A DNA stretch of 64,000 nucleotides from Terebella lapidaria (lineage: Eukaryota > Annelida > Polychaeta > Terebellida > Terebellidae), in assembly GCA_949152475.1 (NCBI GenBank), contig OX424558.1, positions 42,586,751 to 42,650,750 on the forward strand, given 5' to 3'. Every line of letters begins with the position of its first letter. Positions within the stretch are counted from its first letter, which is position 1. Position numbers and translations under genes: made by a program. A model generated the notes under the pieces. It was not told where the DNA came from. It saw only the letters and a program-made list of their open reading frames with translations, and did not search any database. Positions 22,863 to 35,400 of this stretch are shown here, one piece after another.

Positions 22863-24254
22863 CAGCCTCGCGTGGTGTCCCTGGGTCAACCTGACGGCGG
22901 CCGTGGTACGCCACATGCGGCAAGGCGAGGCTCTCTGACAGCCTCACGTGGTGTCCCTGAGTCAACCTGACGGCGGCCTAGGTATGCCACATGCGGCAAG
23001 GCAAGGCTCTCTGACAGCCTCACGTGGAGTCCCTGGGACAACCTGACGGCGGCCGGGGTACGTCACATGCGGCAAGGCAAGGCTCTCTGACAGCCTCGCG
23101 TGGTGTCCCTGGGTCAACCTGACGGCGGCCGAGGTACGCCACATGCGGCAAGGCAAGGCTCTCTGACAGCCTCACGTGGAGTCCCTGGGTCAACCTGACG
23201 GCGGCCGGGGTACGTCACATGCGGCAAGGCAAGGCTCTCTGACCGCCTCACGTGGTGTCCCTGGGTCAACCTGACGGCGGCCTAGGTATACCACATGCGG
23301 CAAGGCAAGGCTCTCTGACAGCCTCACGTGGTGTCCCTGGGTCAACCTGACGGCGGCCGTGGTACGCCACATGCGGCAAGGCGAGGCTCTCTGACAGCCT
23401 CACGTGGTGTCCCTGAGTCAACCTGACGGCGGCCTAGGTATGCCACATGCGGCAAGGCAAGGCTCTCTGACAGCCTCACGTGGAGTCCCTGGGACAACCT
23501 GACGGCGGCCGGGGTACGTCACATGCGGCAAGGCAAGGCTCTCTGACAGCCTCGCGTGGTGTCCCTGGGTCAACCTGACGGCGGCCGAGGTACGCCACAT
23601 GCGGCAAGGCAAGGCTCTCTGACAGCCTCACGTGGAGTCCCTGGGACAACCTGACGGCGGCCGGGGTACGTCACATGCGGCAAGGCAAGGCTTTATCACA
23701 GCCTCACGTGGTGTCTCTGGGACAACCTGACGGCGGCCGGGGTACGTCACATGCGGCAAGGCAAGGCTTTATCACAGCCTCACGTGGTGTCCCTGGGTCA
23801 ACCTGACGGCGGCCGAGGTACGCCACATGCGGCAAGGCAAGGCTCTCTGACCGCCTCACGTGGTGTCCCTGGGTCAACCTGACGGCGGCCGAGGTACGCC
23901 ACATGCGGCAAGGCGAGGCTCTCTGACCGCCTCACGTGGTGTCCCTGGGTCAACCTGACGGCGGCCGAGGTACGCCACATGCGGCAAGGCGAGGCTCTCT
24001 GACAGCCTCACGTGGTGTCCCTGGGTCAACCTGACGGCGGCCGAGGTACGCCACATGCGGCAAGGCGAGGCTCTCTGACCGCCTCAAGTGGTGTCCCTGG
24101 GTCAACCTGACGGCGGCCGAGGTATGCAACATGCGGCAAGGCAAGGCTCTCTGACAGCCTCACGTGGTGTCCCTGGGTCAACCTGACGGCGGCCGAGGTA
24201 CGCCACATGCGGCAAGGCAAGGCTCTCTGACAGCCTCACGTGGTGTCCCTGGGT
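22803..24254 (+). repeat. 76-bp minisatellite, about 19 copies, seeded by the sulfatase stop-codon region
   Basis: GACGGCGGCC recurs every 76 bp (22817, 22893 and onward). Unit 1 is the end of the sulfatase coding sequence (Trp-Val-Asn-Leu-Thr-Ala-Ala-Glu-Val ... Ala-Leu-stop); the rest lie in the 3' UTR or beyond. Units are highly alike, with GC content far above the flanks. Variant units recur in a block of six (456 bp): 22962-23156 and 23418-23612 match. Confidence 0.95.
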
Positions 24255-26954
24255 TATTAGGAATATGTGTGATACTCGTGTAATATATCAATTTAAAGAA
24301 AATGTATTTTATACTGAAAATTATCAGTTTTTTGACCGATTGCTTGTGTTTTGTGACTTGTATTGTCGAATATTTGTGGAGTGTATGTCAGGCGTAAGAA
24401 GACCATCTATATGTTCTCCCATACTTGCCTAAAACTGATATCAGATACCTCGGTACTAGTGTCACGTGAAGTTACAATAAATTATACTCTACAATCATTC
24501 TCGAAGACAACACAGTATTACATTTTTTTGGTAAATCGACCAACAAGCTTCGTGATTTTGATGTCATAAAATTGGAAAACTGTAACGCTGTGCAGAACTC
24601 TGCCCGTCTTTCACATGATGGTAAAACATAACCTGCACGTTTCTTCACGTAATAATTTGGCATTGCTATTGATCATTGTAAATATTTAGACATCCGTATG
24701 TTGTTTTAACGGTAATAAGCTGATATAGATACGATGACCGTCCCGTTTCTTGGCATATCTAGTTCATTGTTTCATGCAACTTGAAGCAATTGGTTGCAGT
24801 GAAAGTAATTTGGTTTATACATCCAGCGCTTTGGCACGTTGTGTTCTAATAAATTGTGATAAAAACTTTAAAATTTGTTTATTTCAATAAACTTGACAAT
24901 GTTTGTTTATCTTACGAGCTCTCAAACAAATGAATAGATTAATTAGCAAAAATTGCTCTGGAGATCGTGAAGGAGACAAAAACAAATTTAATAAATGAGA
25001 GGAGAGAGGCATTGAGCCGCACCTTGGAAGATAACGACCTAACATCGTTGAATATATCACCTGATTTCCTGCCCGACACACGCGACCAGTCTAACCCGCA
25101 ACCATGTGAAGTCGAATGAAAGTAATGATGAGAAGGAATATTGAGTTACTGCCCCATGTCTCTCCCCTGCCCCCCTCTGTGTGAAAATCCTGGCTGGATT
25201 ACTGTATGGAAGTTACATAAATGTGGCGATGTTGGTGGACGTTCTGTAGCTCTGGAATCGAAGCAAGGTCGACCAAATATTGGCCACCTAAACAAAAACA
25301 ACTGCGCTCAATTGTTGTCTGACCGTGACCAAAACCTCAGCATGCGACCGAGAGTCGAGTTGGTCAGTTTGATTTGGAGAAAGGTAACCTTGCATGTCCT
25401 TTCTGGGAGACGACAGTGCATAAAACTGGCTTCAATTGGAGCAAACTTTGCGCCGTTACAAGTCCCCGGATGCGCTCGCACCCCGTGTTTAAGATGAAGT
25501 GAATAGAGCGCGTGTTAGTTGCACCATTAGTGGTGTATCGATCGAACTTACTCCAACAAACTACACCCGAGTGTTATGCCGGACCTATGGCCTTGCCTGA
25601 AGTGACTCGGTCAGTCTAGAGCGCGCACATCAGGGTTTTTATTGTATTCCGTAAGTCAGAAATAAATTGGCGAACAAAATGGGTGAAAAACGTTGCCGAT
25701 TGATGCCCGTTTTCGATTCTATAACAATGTATGATGTTCTTCTGCAGAATATATGAGACATCTAAGGCAGAGGACAGAAGTGATTTATTTAATTGAGCGT
25801 ATGTTGCTTTAATTGAGCGCAATTGCTTGTGTGTAATTCACAGTATAGTTGGGCTCCACTGAGTCTATCAATTTGTGTATTCGACGCAATATTATGCATT
25901 TCTGTATATATAATAATGACCAAACATGTGACATCGATGATTTTATTGGACAAACCAAAAGTCAAGTTGTGACCCTCAGAATTGATGCAATTCTCCCAAT
26001 ACCTGGCCGGCTTTTGTTTGATGTCCATACAATATCTCCGCGTAAGGACAAACAAAGGATGTATTTCACACACATGAACTGATATGACGTGTTTGCGCGA
26101 GGTGACCACTGGACAGTTCGTCTATTACGTCGAATCTATAAAGTCCATATGATATATTCGCGGTATATCCTTGACCGATGCATGTGGATACCTTATATTA
26201 CGGCCTTCATAAATATTTTACCCGAACAGGAAAATGGCGACTCCCGTACGTGTTCGCATAGGTTGTATAATTAATCAATCAACACCAACATCACCAATAA
26301 GTTCGAGTCAATAACGTTTAGAAACGACCACAAACTTCGTTGATTTTTTCCCAGAGCCATGCAAAATACAGTCAGGAATCCTGAAACATCATGAGTGAGT
26401 TTAATGGTATTTTGGAACCTTTGCCAAACCCAATCCATATTCGATCGACAGAGCCAGTGTTCCATCCTGAGTAAGAGATTGATTCAGAGCAGGAAATTAT
26501 TGGGTACAACTCCTCATCATACAAAAATATCCCCTCTTCAGTGCGCAATTATTTAATCAATATCTGATTTGAACAATCAGCCGCCCTTTTAATAACGCTA
26601 CTTTGGAGGTGAAAGTAGCCACTCATTTTCTGCTGCATTGACTTTCTTTAATATGTTTATTCCAACAGCACATAGTTTATACCATTAATAGTTATTATAC
26701 AAACACATACGGGAGTATACTCTTGGGGGGGGGGGATAACACGTAGCTATGGACTGACTTCTAATGCTGCCCTCGGAAAATAGTGTAAGCAACAGAAAAA
26801 TAGGAAAGAAACAAGAAAAAAATGACAAAATGGAACTATGATGATTGTGTATTGAGACACAACCAACTTAATTTGATTTGAGTTTGAAATCAAAGCAAGT
26901 CGTTGAAGCACAGATGTAATCTGGTTGCTCCGAATGCTGGAATTTCGTGGTTTT
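24255..26954. other. Intergenic, no gene supported
   Basis: AT-rich. Possible polyadenylation signals lie near 24848 and 24885, which may serve the sulfatase if transcription crosses the minisatellite. A G-run is at about 26726-26734. Frames such as 25141-25497 lack any recognisable feature. Confidence 0.4.
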
Positions 26955-28045
26955 TAGGTTACCAAAACTTTGGGCCGATAACCTATTGGCATCGCGTTGC
27001 GTCCGTCAACCATATTTTATCGTCAAATTTTTCTGAAAGTTTGCACAAAAGTACCTAAAAATATTTCAAGAGGACGTTATTATTTCCTTTTTTTATTTTC
27101 GCATTTTCTGGCGGCCATTTCTGAGAAGAAAAAAAACGACCAATTTTGGACTTTGACGGTTATTCTTTTTCAAAATCTAGTCAGTATTTTTTTTTTTCTT
27201 ATTGCTGCAAACGTCTCTTCATATGCACCTCTGTGAGGTGCATAAGTTTCGTTGACCTTGATTCGCCGGTCTGCGTGTGGCGGCCATTTTGATTTTCCGA
27301 AGGGTCAACGAACAAAAAATTATCGTCTCGGATCAAGTCACTAATCGTTTTGTGCCATTTCCAGCCAAAAAAACAAAATGTTTGTTTGCCATCGAATTTT
27401 TTTACTTTCATAATGGGAGCTTATGGAGTAAATTCCTAAAACACTTTGAGATTGAGCCTAAGCTTTGGTACATTCAAATTGAAAATCATATATCGCAGTT
27501 TCAGTGGTTACCTTGAATTTGACCTTCGATGACTTTGAAAGGTCTAAACAGTAATTTTTAGTCAGAATATGCTCAAATTTGCACTTTGCTTGTCTTTTCT
27601 CTAAAACTCTCTGATCATTTGAGATTTTTATTCCTGCATCAACAGATGGAGCAGCTCAAATTCCCCATAATACCCGATACATAGGGCAGAAAGGCCCAAA
27701 TTGCATGATATGCATAAATTGGCCTCTGGGACCAAAACGCTTGCACATTGACCTCATGTTTATGATATAGAAAATCGTATATGGAGCATCTTTTGGTGAC
27801 CTTGAACTTGACGTAAGATGACCTTGAGTGAATAATGCAAATTTACCGAATTAAATGGAATACTTGTTGATGGAGTTTATATTTGTATTATGAGTATATA
27901 CTGTAAGTAGTCACATCGGATGGTTCTTTTGGTGACTTCAACCTTTAGTGGATTTGATATGTCAAAGCAGCAATTTGACTGGAAAAAAATCTACGTCTGA
28001 CATTGTACATTTCTCTGGTAAACTTTCTTAGCCTTTGGGCAATTT
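26955..28045 (+). repeat. Dispersed repeat element A, copy 2
   Basis: The start TTTAGGTTACC, CGATAACCTATTGGCATCGCG and TTGCGTCCGTC matches copy 1. It ends TTCTCTGGTAAACTTTCTTAGCC. The core has single, diverged GTGACCTTGAA and GGCGGCCATTTT motifs and no 134-bp array. Confidence 0.7.
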
Positions 28046-29367
28046 CTTTTTTGTTATTTTCATTTTTTTTTTTGTTACTTTCATAGTTTCACTCATAAAC
28101 CTTTCAATAGTATACCCCATGGCGAGAGTCTTCAAACAAATCAATTAAATTTTAAACTGTGAATCCCCGAACCAGAACAACATGGAAATATGTTATGTAA
28201 GGTCTTGTAAGGTCTTTGTCTGAAGTGAGCATGCGGAGTCACCATATTTATTATTGATGATCTTATGTAAGCCCAAGGCTCGTCATAATTACGAATGATA
28301 AATAAGTGCGGTATTTTGTTTACCTCTGTGCACCGGTACGGTACCTCGATCTAACATTATTACCTTGTACAGAGCAAAGAGTTACAATGACACGGAAAAA
28401 TATCGTTTCATTTTGCTCGATTGATGGAGGGGTTGACGGGATCTTGTATGGCGATCCTCGACAAAAACTCACCAGGTCTCTCGCCCTGCTGTACAATAAC
28501 TTCCAGATCACTGCGTTACATTAATTATGAGTACAAAGCGATTCATTGTGAAAGGAATAGCCACCAATATCAGCTGATCAGGCGGATAGCTAGCTACCCG
28601 GGCTCACCGTCACAAGAGTCATCCCCATGGGGATCCGCGGGGGTCCGGTTCCCGGGGGTGAGGGGGGGAAGGTTGTACCTGAATCGCACTCGTGGGACGG
28701 GGGTTGGCATGTTACGCATAAAGCATGGATTATTTGTGATGGAGACTGGTGATGTTTGGCGTGTCACCAGACAAAAATGTGTCACTTGAGAATGCCCCCA
28801 TCACGACCATAACCCACAACACACCCCCCCCCCCAACCCCCTGCCGACGTCTGCAGCCCATGTCACTCACAGCCAACCAGAGCCTGTCCAGATCATACCC
28901 GGGCCTATATCTACAGCCGACATAGCGGCTACATTCAGACACAACCATACGGCCGTACGATCTTAGGTAACTACCTAACTCACGGTAATTCAATATTCCA
29001 AAAATTTTAATCTTTAAAATAGGACCAGCAATATCTTTGGGTGAACTTGTCTTCATCGAATCAGCGTTTTAATTAGATTTATAGGGTATTTTTGAACATT
29101 TGAACATTCTAATCGATGGTTCAAAGGGTCACACACATTTATTGTAACTCAGTGTAATTCTTTGCAATTATAGACGAAATTTTATTGACACAGCTCGAAC
29201 GATAAAAATATGGATGAAATTTTATTCCCAATTTATGCAACGTTGCAATTCGCGAACAAAAAGTTCAGCAAATTTCGCCGCAATTTCGTTGAATAACGAC
29301 TACCGTTGGATTACCTCACGTACAGGTCGAGTTCTACTGAGGAAACTTCTGCAGAGATCGACAGGCC
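28046..29367. other. Intergenic, upstream of PKHD1L1 exon 1, no gene seen
   Basis: It contains a GC-rich patch at about 28600-28700 and a C-run at 28806-28815. I see no convincing TATA box near 29300. Confidence 0.45.
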
Positions 29368-29461
29368 ATGACAACCTCGAGCGTGACCTTGACCTTGCGG
29401 TCAGGGGTCACGGCGCTGATCCTGTGCAGCTGTGCACTGCGACTGACCTCAGCTTCCGCAA
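29368..29461 (+). CDS. PKHD1L1: PKHD1L1 candidate exon 1: signal peptide
   Basis: ATG at 29368 opens MTTSSVTLTLRSGVTALILC and continues hydrophobic to SASA, then a GTAAGT donor. It ends with one base of a codon, the phase needed by the exon at 44594, which begins with the residues before QVNNVNPKFGSTNGATRL. No other signal-peptide exon with suitable phase was seen closer. The 15-kb gap makes this the least certain join. Confidence 0.65.
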
Positions 29462-32400
29462 GTAAGTCACTGCATGCACTGTCTTCACTCACGGTGTAAA
29501 ATACATACAAAGCAGTAAGGTTTATTGATAGGAAAACAACGTCGATATTCACGAACGCTTGAGTGTTTTCAACAGTGTCATCGAAATGAGCACTATTCTA
29601 TTAGTGCAATTAGTACTTTTCTGATATTTGTCAGTGATTAGCCATACAGTTAGCAGAGATAGATTGGTATCATGCATTTCTGTTGTTATTGAAATCAGTC
29701 ATAAATATTTAATACTGAAACCAGTCATACATCAGATCATACGTAACCGTCTAGAATACGCCCTGTTGACACTGTAGCTTCAATATACCGCTGAAAATGA
29801 ATTGTTAAAGCTGTTCAAAGAAAAAAATGTTGTTTTCATAAAATATATTTCAACATAATGTCTCAAATGAACACCAGGAAATATCTCATCATCAGCATCA
29901 AGGACTGACAGCAATCCATCCCACATCGCTTCCTATACACGTGTGAACATAAACCCAGATATAGTCTATTGATCAAAATCTGAGGTCAAATGCAAATTAC
30001 ACCCTGAGAACAGCGAGGAGTCAATTTATGAAAAAATTTGGGTTCGAATAAACACAATAACATCATTCATGTAAAGGAACTGAAAAAAAACGCTGCATCG
30101 TGGTGCTTCATGTGAAGGTATACGGAAGCTCGTTCAATATAAAATCTGACTAAACTCATGGTTGCATGGACAGGTTTTTTTTTTCAACTCAGAGAAGATA
30201 AGGCCTGTTTCGCCAAAGGAGGAATCTATGCGAGCGCCGACACACTATGAAATTTCAGCTGACTAGCTGAGACCGTTTGTGCCAAAGGTTCAACGGCGAA
30301 GTGGTTACTCTGATAGTATTCCTTTGAAAAAAATGTACACCATATAAAGAACTTCATTGACAAAAAACAACTTCACGTTTTACATACTAATTATAATTCA
30401 TGTGTCCGAGATGATAAATTTGTGTAAAGCCAAGGTGTCATAGGAATATTATCGTCAATCGTCTCACGGTTGACACCGTCTTCAAGTTACCACTATCGTT
30501 TTTAAGAGCTCTGGCTATCCAGTTTCAGAATCGGTCATCCTTCAAAATGTACTGAAAAACTCCTTCTTGTTCGCGTTTGCAAAATTTTTCGCATTTTTCG
30601 CGATTGGGTGATATCTGGGCCGTTTAATTATCACGGTTTATTCTCTATTATGTAAAGTAAGAAAAAAGTTCCACGTCCATTTAATTTCGTGATAATATCC
30701 AATTCGTGAAATTCGCTTAAATATCAGGAGGCAGTCTCGCATGCTTGCATTACGTAAGCCCGAAAGTTTTTAATTTTGCTTTCTAATAAAATTACAACCA
30801 CGCTTACTTTTCGTTAGATATGTTTTCCAACTGGTTATTCCCACAACCTCGAATTTGCATTGTTATTGTCTATTTTCATAAAATGTACTTATTGCATGTG
30901 TGTGCTTGGGGCGTAATTGGGTGTTTATCCCTACTTGCATGGGTGGGTAAGCTAACAATATCTATGCAGTTTGCTAGTGTACAAACATACAAAAGGACAG
31001 TTTTGCCCGGTAACGTGTATATTAATAATGCAAATACGTGAGGACATACATATACTGTCCAAAGTCAATAAGGCACACGTTTTCTTTATGTGTCTGATAA
31101 ATAAGAGATGCACAATAAGCAATAAAATTACCTGAGAATGTGGATTTTGGAGACCACGGACAAAACTCATGACACCTTAGTGATAAATAATACAGGTTTT
31201 GGAAATAGTTTCATTCATTGTGCCCACTCATTATCATGGGCGGATCTTCGAAGTTTTCAGGAGGGAACTCACAGTATACAAGTATAACGCCATGTTTTAG
31301 AAAACATGGCAGAAAAAAACCCGGCCCTTTTATGTGTACGTGTTTCCCATGGACTCACAAAACTGAATTCAATACACAATCAACACATAGGCCTATATAT
31401 GAATAACTCACAACAATAGTTGTACAGTTCATATAAAAAGTCACACAATCAGTCACATCAAAGTAAATGAAACAGGAAATCGTGTACACCCTCAGCCAAC
31501 TTATCTCCCCCAAGTCCACTTAGATGTACGGTATCCTTGCCAGATCGCCGGTGCCAGTCTTTGGACCTAGCCGTCGGCAGCTCTGTTAAAAACATCCTAC
31601 TAAATTCCTGCTCCATAAGTCGCCCAAGAATCTGGAAACTATCTTCTAGTTTAAAATCTCACATTCCCAATATGCCCCAAAACATCACCATAGGTTTAAA
31701 TATTCACATAGAGGCGGCAGGATTTGATGAATATAGGCCTAAAGTGTATATGTACAGCCGTATTACAATGGATAGATGTCTAACCGTTCCTGCACAGGCC
31801 CTAGGCATATGTACAAAATTCCATAGCAGGGCTCATATAAAACTGGAATAAAGGTTATACCTATTGCCGGGTTTTTAAGTACCCGTGGTCGAAAGCACGG
31901 ATTCGTCACGGCTTCGTTATGGCGGCCTTGGCTATTAAAGGCGATCGCGCTTGTGAAGCAACAAAATTTCTCATGCTTCAGTTTTGTTATGCTACACGCT
32001 TGATCGCCCCACGAAAAATGGCCTAACAGGCCTAATGCAACTGTAATAATTCGAAAAGATAATTTTAAACTATTCTCTGAAATGCTTACACCTAATGTAT
32101 CACTGTCTGTCGCTGCAATACAACATATTCTTAGTGATTACTCGTTGGCGTAGTTATATAACGCAGTGATTATATCTGGGGCGGTTCAAATATGAGAAGT
32201 TCCAAAATAACCGGCAGGAGAATCGGTAATTGCACTTGCGAATACCAGCCGAAAACTAATTTGAAACAGCACTTCTCATTGTCATTCAAATTCTTATTGT
32301 TAGTACAGTGATATTAGCAGTGTTTTTAAATCAGTTTAGCGGAATTTATCGGCTTTTATTGCAAATTCGCGAAACCAACACCAATGTATGCTGAATCTAA

Positions 32401-35400
32401 GAGAGTCGTCCGAGAGAGTCGGAAGACAGGAGATACATAGGGTGAGGTCAACGACAATCACATATACCCGGCCCTGAGGGGCCGGGAATAACAGGGGTGG
32501 GTCTTTGGCCACAAAAGCGACGCACAAACATGTCGGTGCTATTATACGTATGGTTTTAGGGTCATCTTTTTAATGATGTTGCCTTGTTTCATCCTACATA
32601 CCGGCAAAGTGTTGAGAAATTAGGGGCCGGTCATTATTTATCAGGTGGGAGGGTTGGGTAAAAACTGGGGGGTCACACTTTCATTTTCAACGTTATTGGG
32701 GGGGTCATACTTTTATTTTCAATGGAACTGGGGGGGTCGGAGTTCGAATTTTAGTTAATTTGAGAAAATTTGTATATTGAAATAGTGAATTAGGTGAAAA
32801 CAATCCACTCAACCTGGACTTATGGTTCACTGGAATATACAGCATGTGGAATCCATCCCTTTGTCACATTATCAGTGAAACTATAGTTTCGCTGAAATTT
32901 GATCCTAGAAAGGACCATCCAGGAACACCCAAAATCAGGAGATGTTGTGAATCGACAACCGCTCATCACCCAGACTGAAACACTGTCACCAAGAATGAAC
33001 TATGGACATTTAGTAGAACACAGCAGCACTGCAGCTGAATACGGTGCCAGCTAGGATGATCAACATGCAGGCCACTGTCACAGACTGACAATGGATCACC
33101 CGGCCCATACCATGCTGACCAACATCTCATAATATCCAATGACCCCGAACCAGCATGTCAAAATTACAGACCGATTTTCCACTTAACACGTTGCCAACAC
33201 AGGAACCCCGGCCACTGAGGATAATCCTCGATTAGCCCAGGACTGTCCTGGACCGCCATGAACAAAATATGGACCTTTCCATCAAGGATTGCAAAATAGT
33301 CCTGGATCGTCCCGGATGATGCCATAGTGGATCTGATTTACCTGACTTTCTTGGTGGCCAGGACATTGCTAGACAATCGCGGATCATCACGGAACATTAT
33401 GAACCCATCAGCGAGGCAACACAGAATTGATTCAAGGCCGGGAAAGTACCAGTCCAGGATGGCCTGATTCATCAATGATATGTGGAAGAGTTATTTTTCC
33501 GAGTTCACTCTGGGGTCCAGTTAGTACGTATATTTAAAGGAAGAAATAAGATTCATGGTTTTTTTTCATTCCTCCAACAAATTTCCAGTCAGTGAATGAA
33601 ATGAATGACCTTTAACCCGGGTCTCGATTGTTTCAGGGTGGTTGGAAACGTGGGGTTTGAAGTGAGAAAAAGATTTCAGTATTTTGGGGAACATGATCCT
33701 AGACATAGATGTCTTGGGGGGTGTTTGGTTCTTGCCCCCAACATCCAATCAGAGGCTGTCAATACCATACCGATATAATATACCCACAAATAGTAATTGA
33801 TTTAGTTGTAATGGCACAATTTCATAATATCCACTGACTTAATAGTGTAAAAAAATTGCGACAAAAGTCACAATTGTTTGAATAGAATGTGAATGAAGTG
33901 TAAAAACAGCATTTAAGTATCATATACTGGCTCCTTATAATTGTTACCATTGTGTATTAGGGCCTTGTATATGTACATGGGGATTGGGGGGGTCACACTT
34001 TTATTTTTGATCTTGGTGGGGGGGTCATACTTTGTTTTTCGATATCGGTGGGGGGGTCAAACTTTGAAAACTCATTTCTCGGAAAATCCATCCAACCCCC
34101 CCACCCGATAAATAATGACCGGCCCCTTAGTTCCACACACAAAGTCTTGATATAATCTGCCGTTGACGTACGCAGTGCGAAACACCAAATATTACCACTG
34201 TCCAAACCCTGACTATCGTACTGCGCGTTACGGTAGTCACCAAAGTGTTTTGTTCCGCTAAATTATCGGGATCGGGGGGATATAAATATGTAGCTCTCTG
34301 TTTGTATTTAAAAGTGGTCACTGTCAGGTATATGCTGATTATATGAATAATCCACCAGGTGTATATATGACATTAATAACTACATGTACATATACCCTAG
34401 GATATTTTTATAAACATTTGTTTTGGCGTTATTTCTATTTGAGGGGTAGTTAATTTTGAGGAAAAAAAGCTTTTAATTTTATTTATTTCACAACAATTGA
34501 TCGACAAGCACAAGCTTATATTTATAATGTGTGAGGAAACTAGAAAACCTGGTGAAAACCCACTTGCCCGGTTTGGCGACCACCTACCATGTCACATACT
34601 ACCGAGGCCGGGGATCGAGCCCGCGCCCAAACGACTGCATTGTTGAGAATCAGTCCACATTCGAACTGAACTGACCTAGGTTTCCTATCAATGTTTTCAA
34701 AGTATGTCTTTAAAAAACAATTCGATCATAAAATCGTACCTCTTGGTCCTGTCTTTGATGGGAGTACGGTACACGGGATGGTACACGTGCTTTATATGTA
34801 TCCCCTCCTCTGGTAATTTCTGCACAAATCTTCCGCGAATCACGGTCGAGAAAAAATATGCTCGCATTTTGTGTCTGTTCATGTAGTTTACTTTTCTTTG
34901 TAAGCAACAGATGTATTCGAATAAATCCATGATCATGATAATATGTGTACTGTTTTTGTTACATTTTGCACCAGAAGCGTTCGCCCCGAGCTCGCTGGTT
35001 CGAATCCTGTTCAGTTTGAGCACTTCCTGGATTCCCATTTCCAATAAAAGTTGTTGTTTCCTACCTTGCTCATAACAAAATATATCTGTTCATGTGCCAC
35101 TGGTATTACAACACATATGAATTTTACATATCCCTGGCAATTTTTAGTCATTTACAGACTTTTGAATACGAAATTCAAATGTAGGAATGTGAAATATGTA
35201 CTTTTGGTTACGGAATCATCCATGGATAAAGTAAAATCTTTAATTCAGAATTTATCAACTATTGCAGCGGTGAAAAAGAATCATTGAATCATACATTCGA
35301 ATTGCATTTCTATGTTCACATGAACACGTTAATGTGAATTCCTAGTCAATATATAGTTATAGTTCAATATTCTATAATGTCATAAGTGTGTACGAGTTCC

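Noticed and set aside
22704-24220. Series of minus-strand frames starting [15 protein letters not shown]
   Set aside because: They are translations of the 76-bp minisatellite on the strand opposite the sulfatase and recur every 76 bp.
19700-24254. CRISPR-like regular repeats
   Set aside because: Units are contiguous tandem repeats of 134 or 76 bp without unique spacers, in a eukaryotic gene.
25141-25497. Plus-strand frame of 118 codons
   Set aside because: It begins at TTG rather than ATG, has no recognisable domain and no partner exon.
34970-35050. Possible tRNA gene or SINE head (GGTTCGAATCC near 34997-35007)
   Set aside because: Only the B-box-like motif is present. I could not fold a cloverleaf or find an A box.
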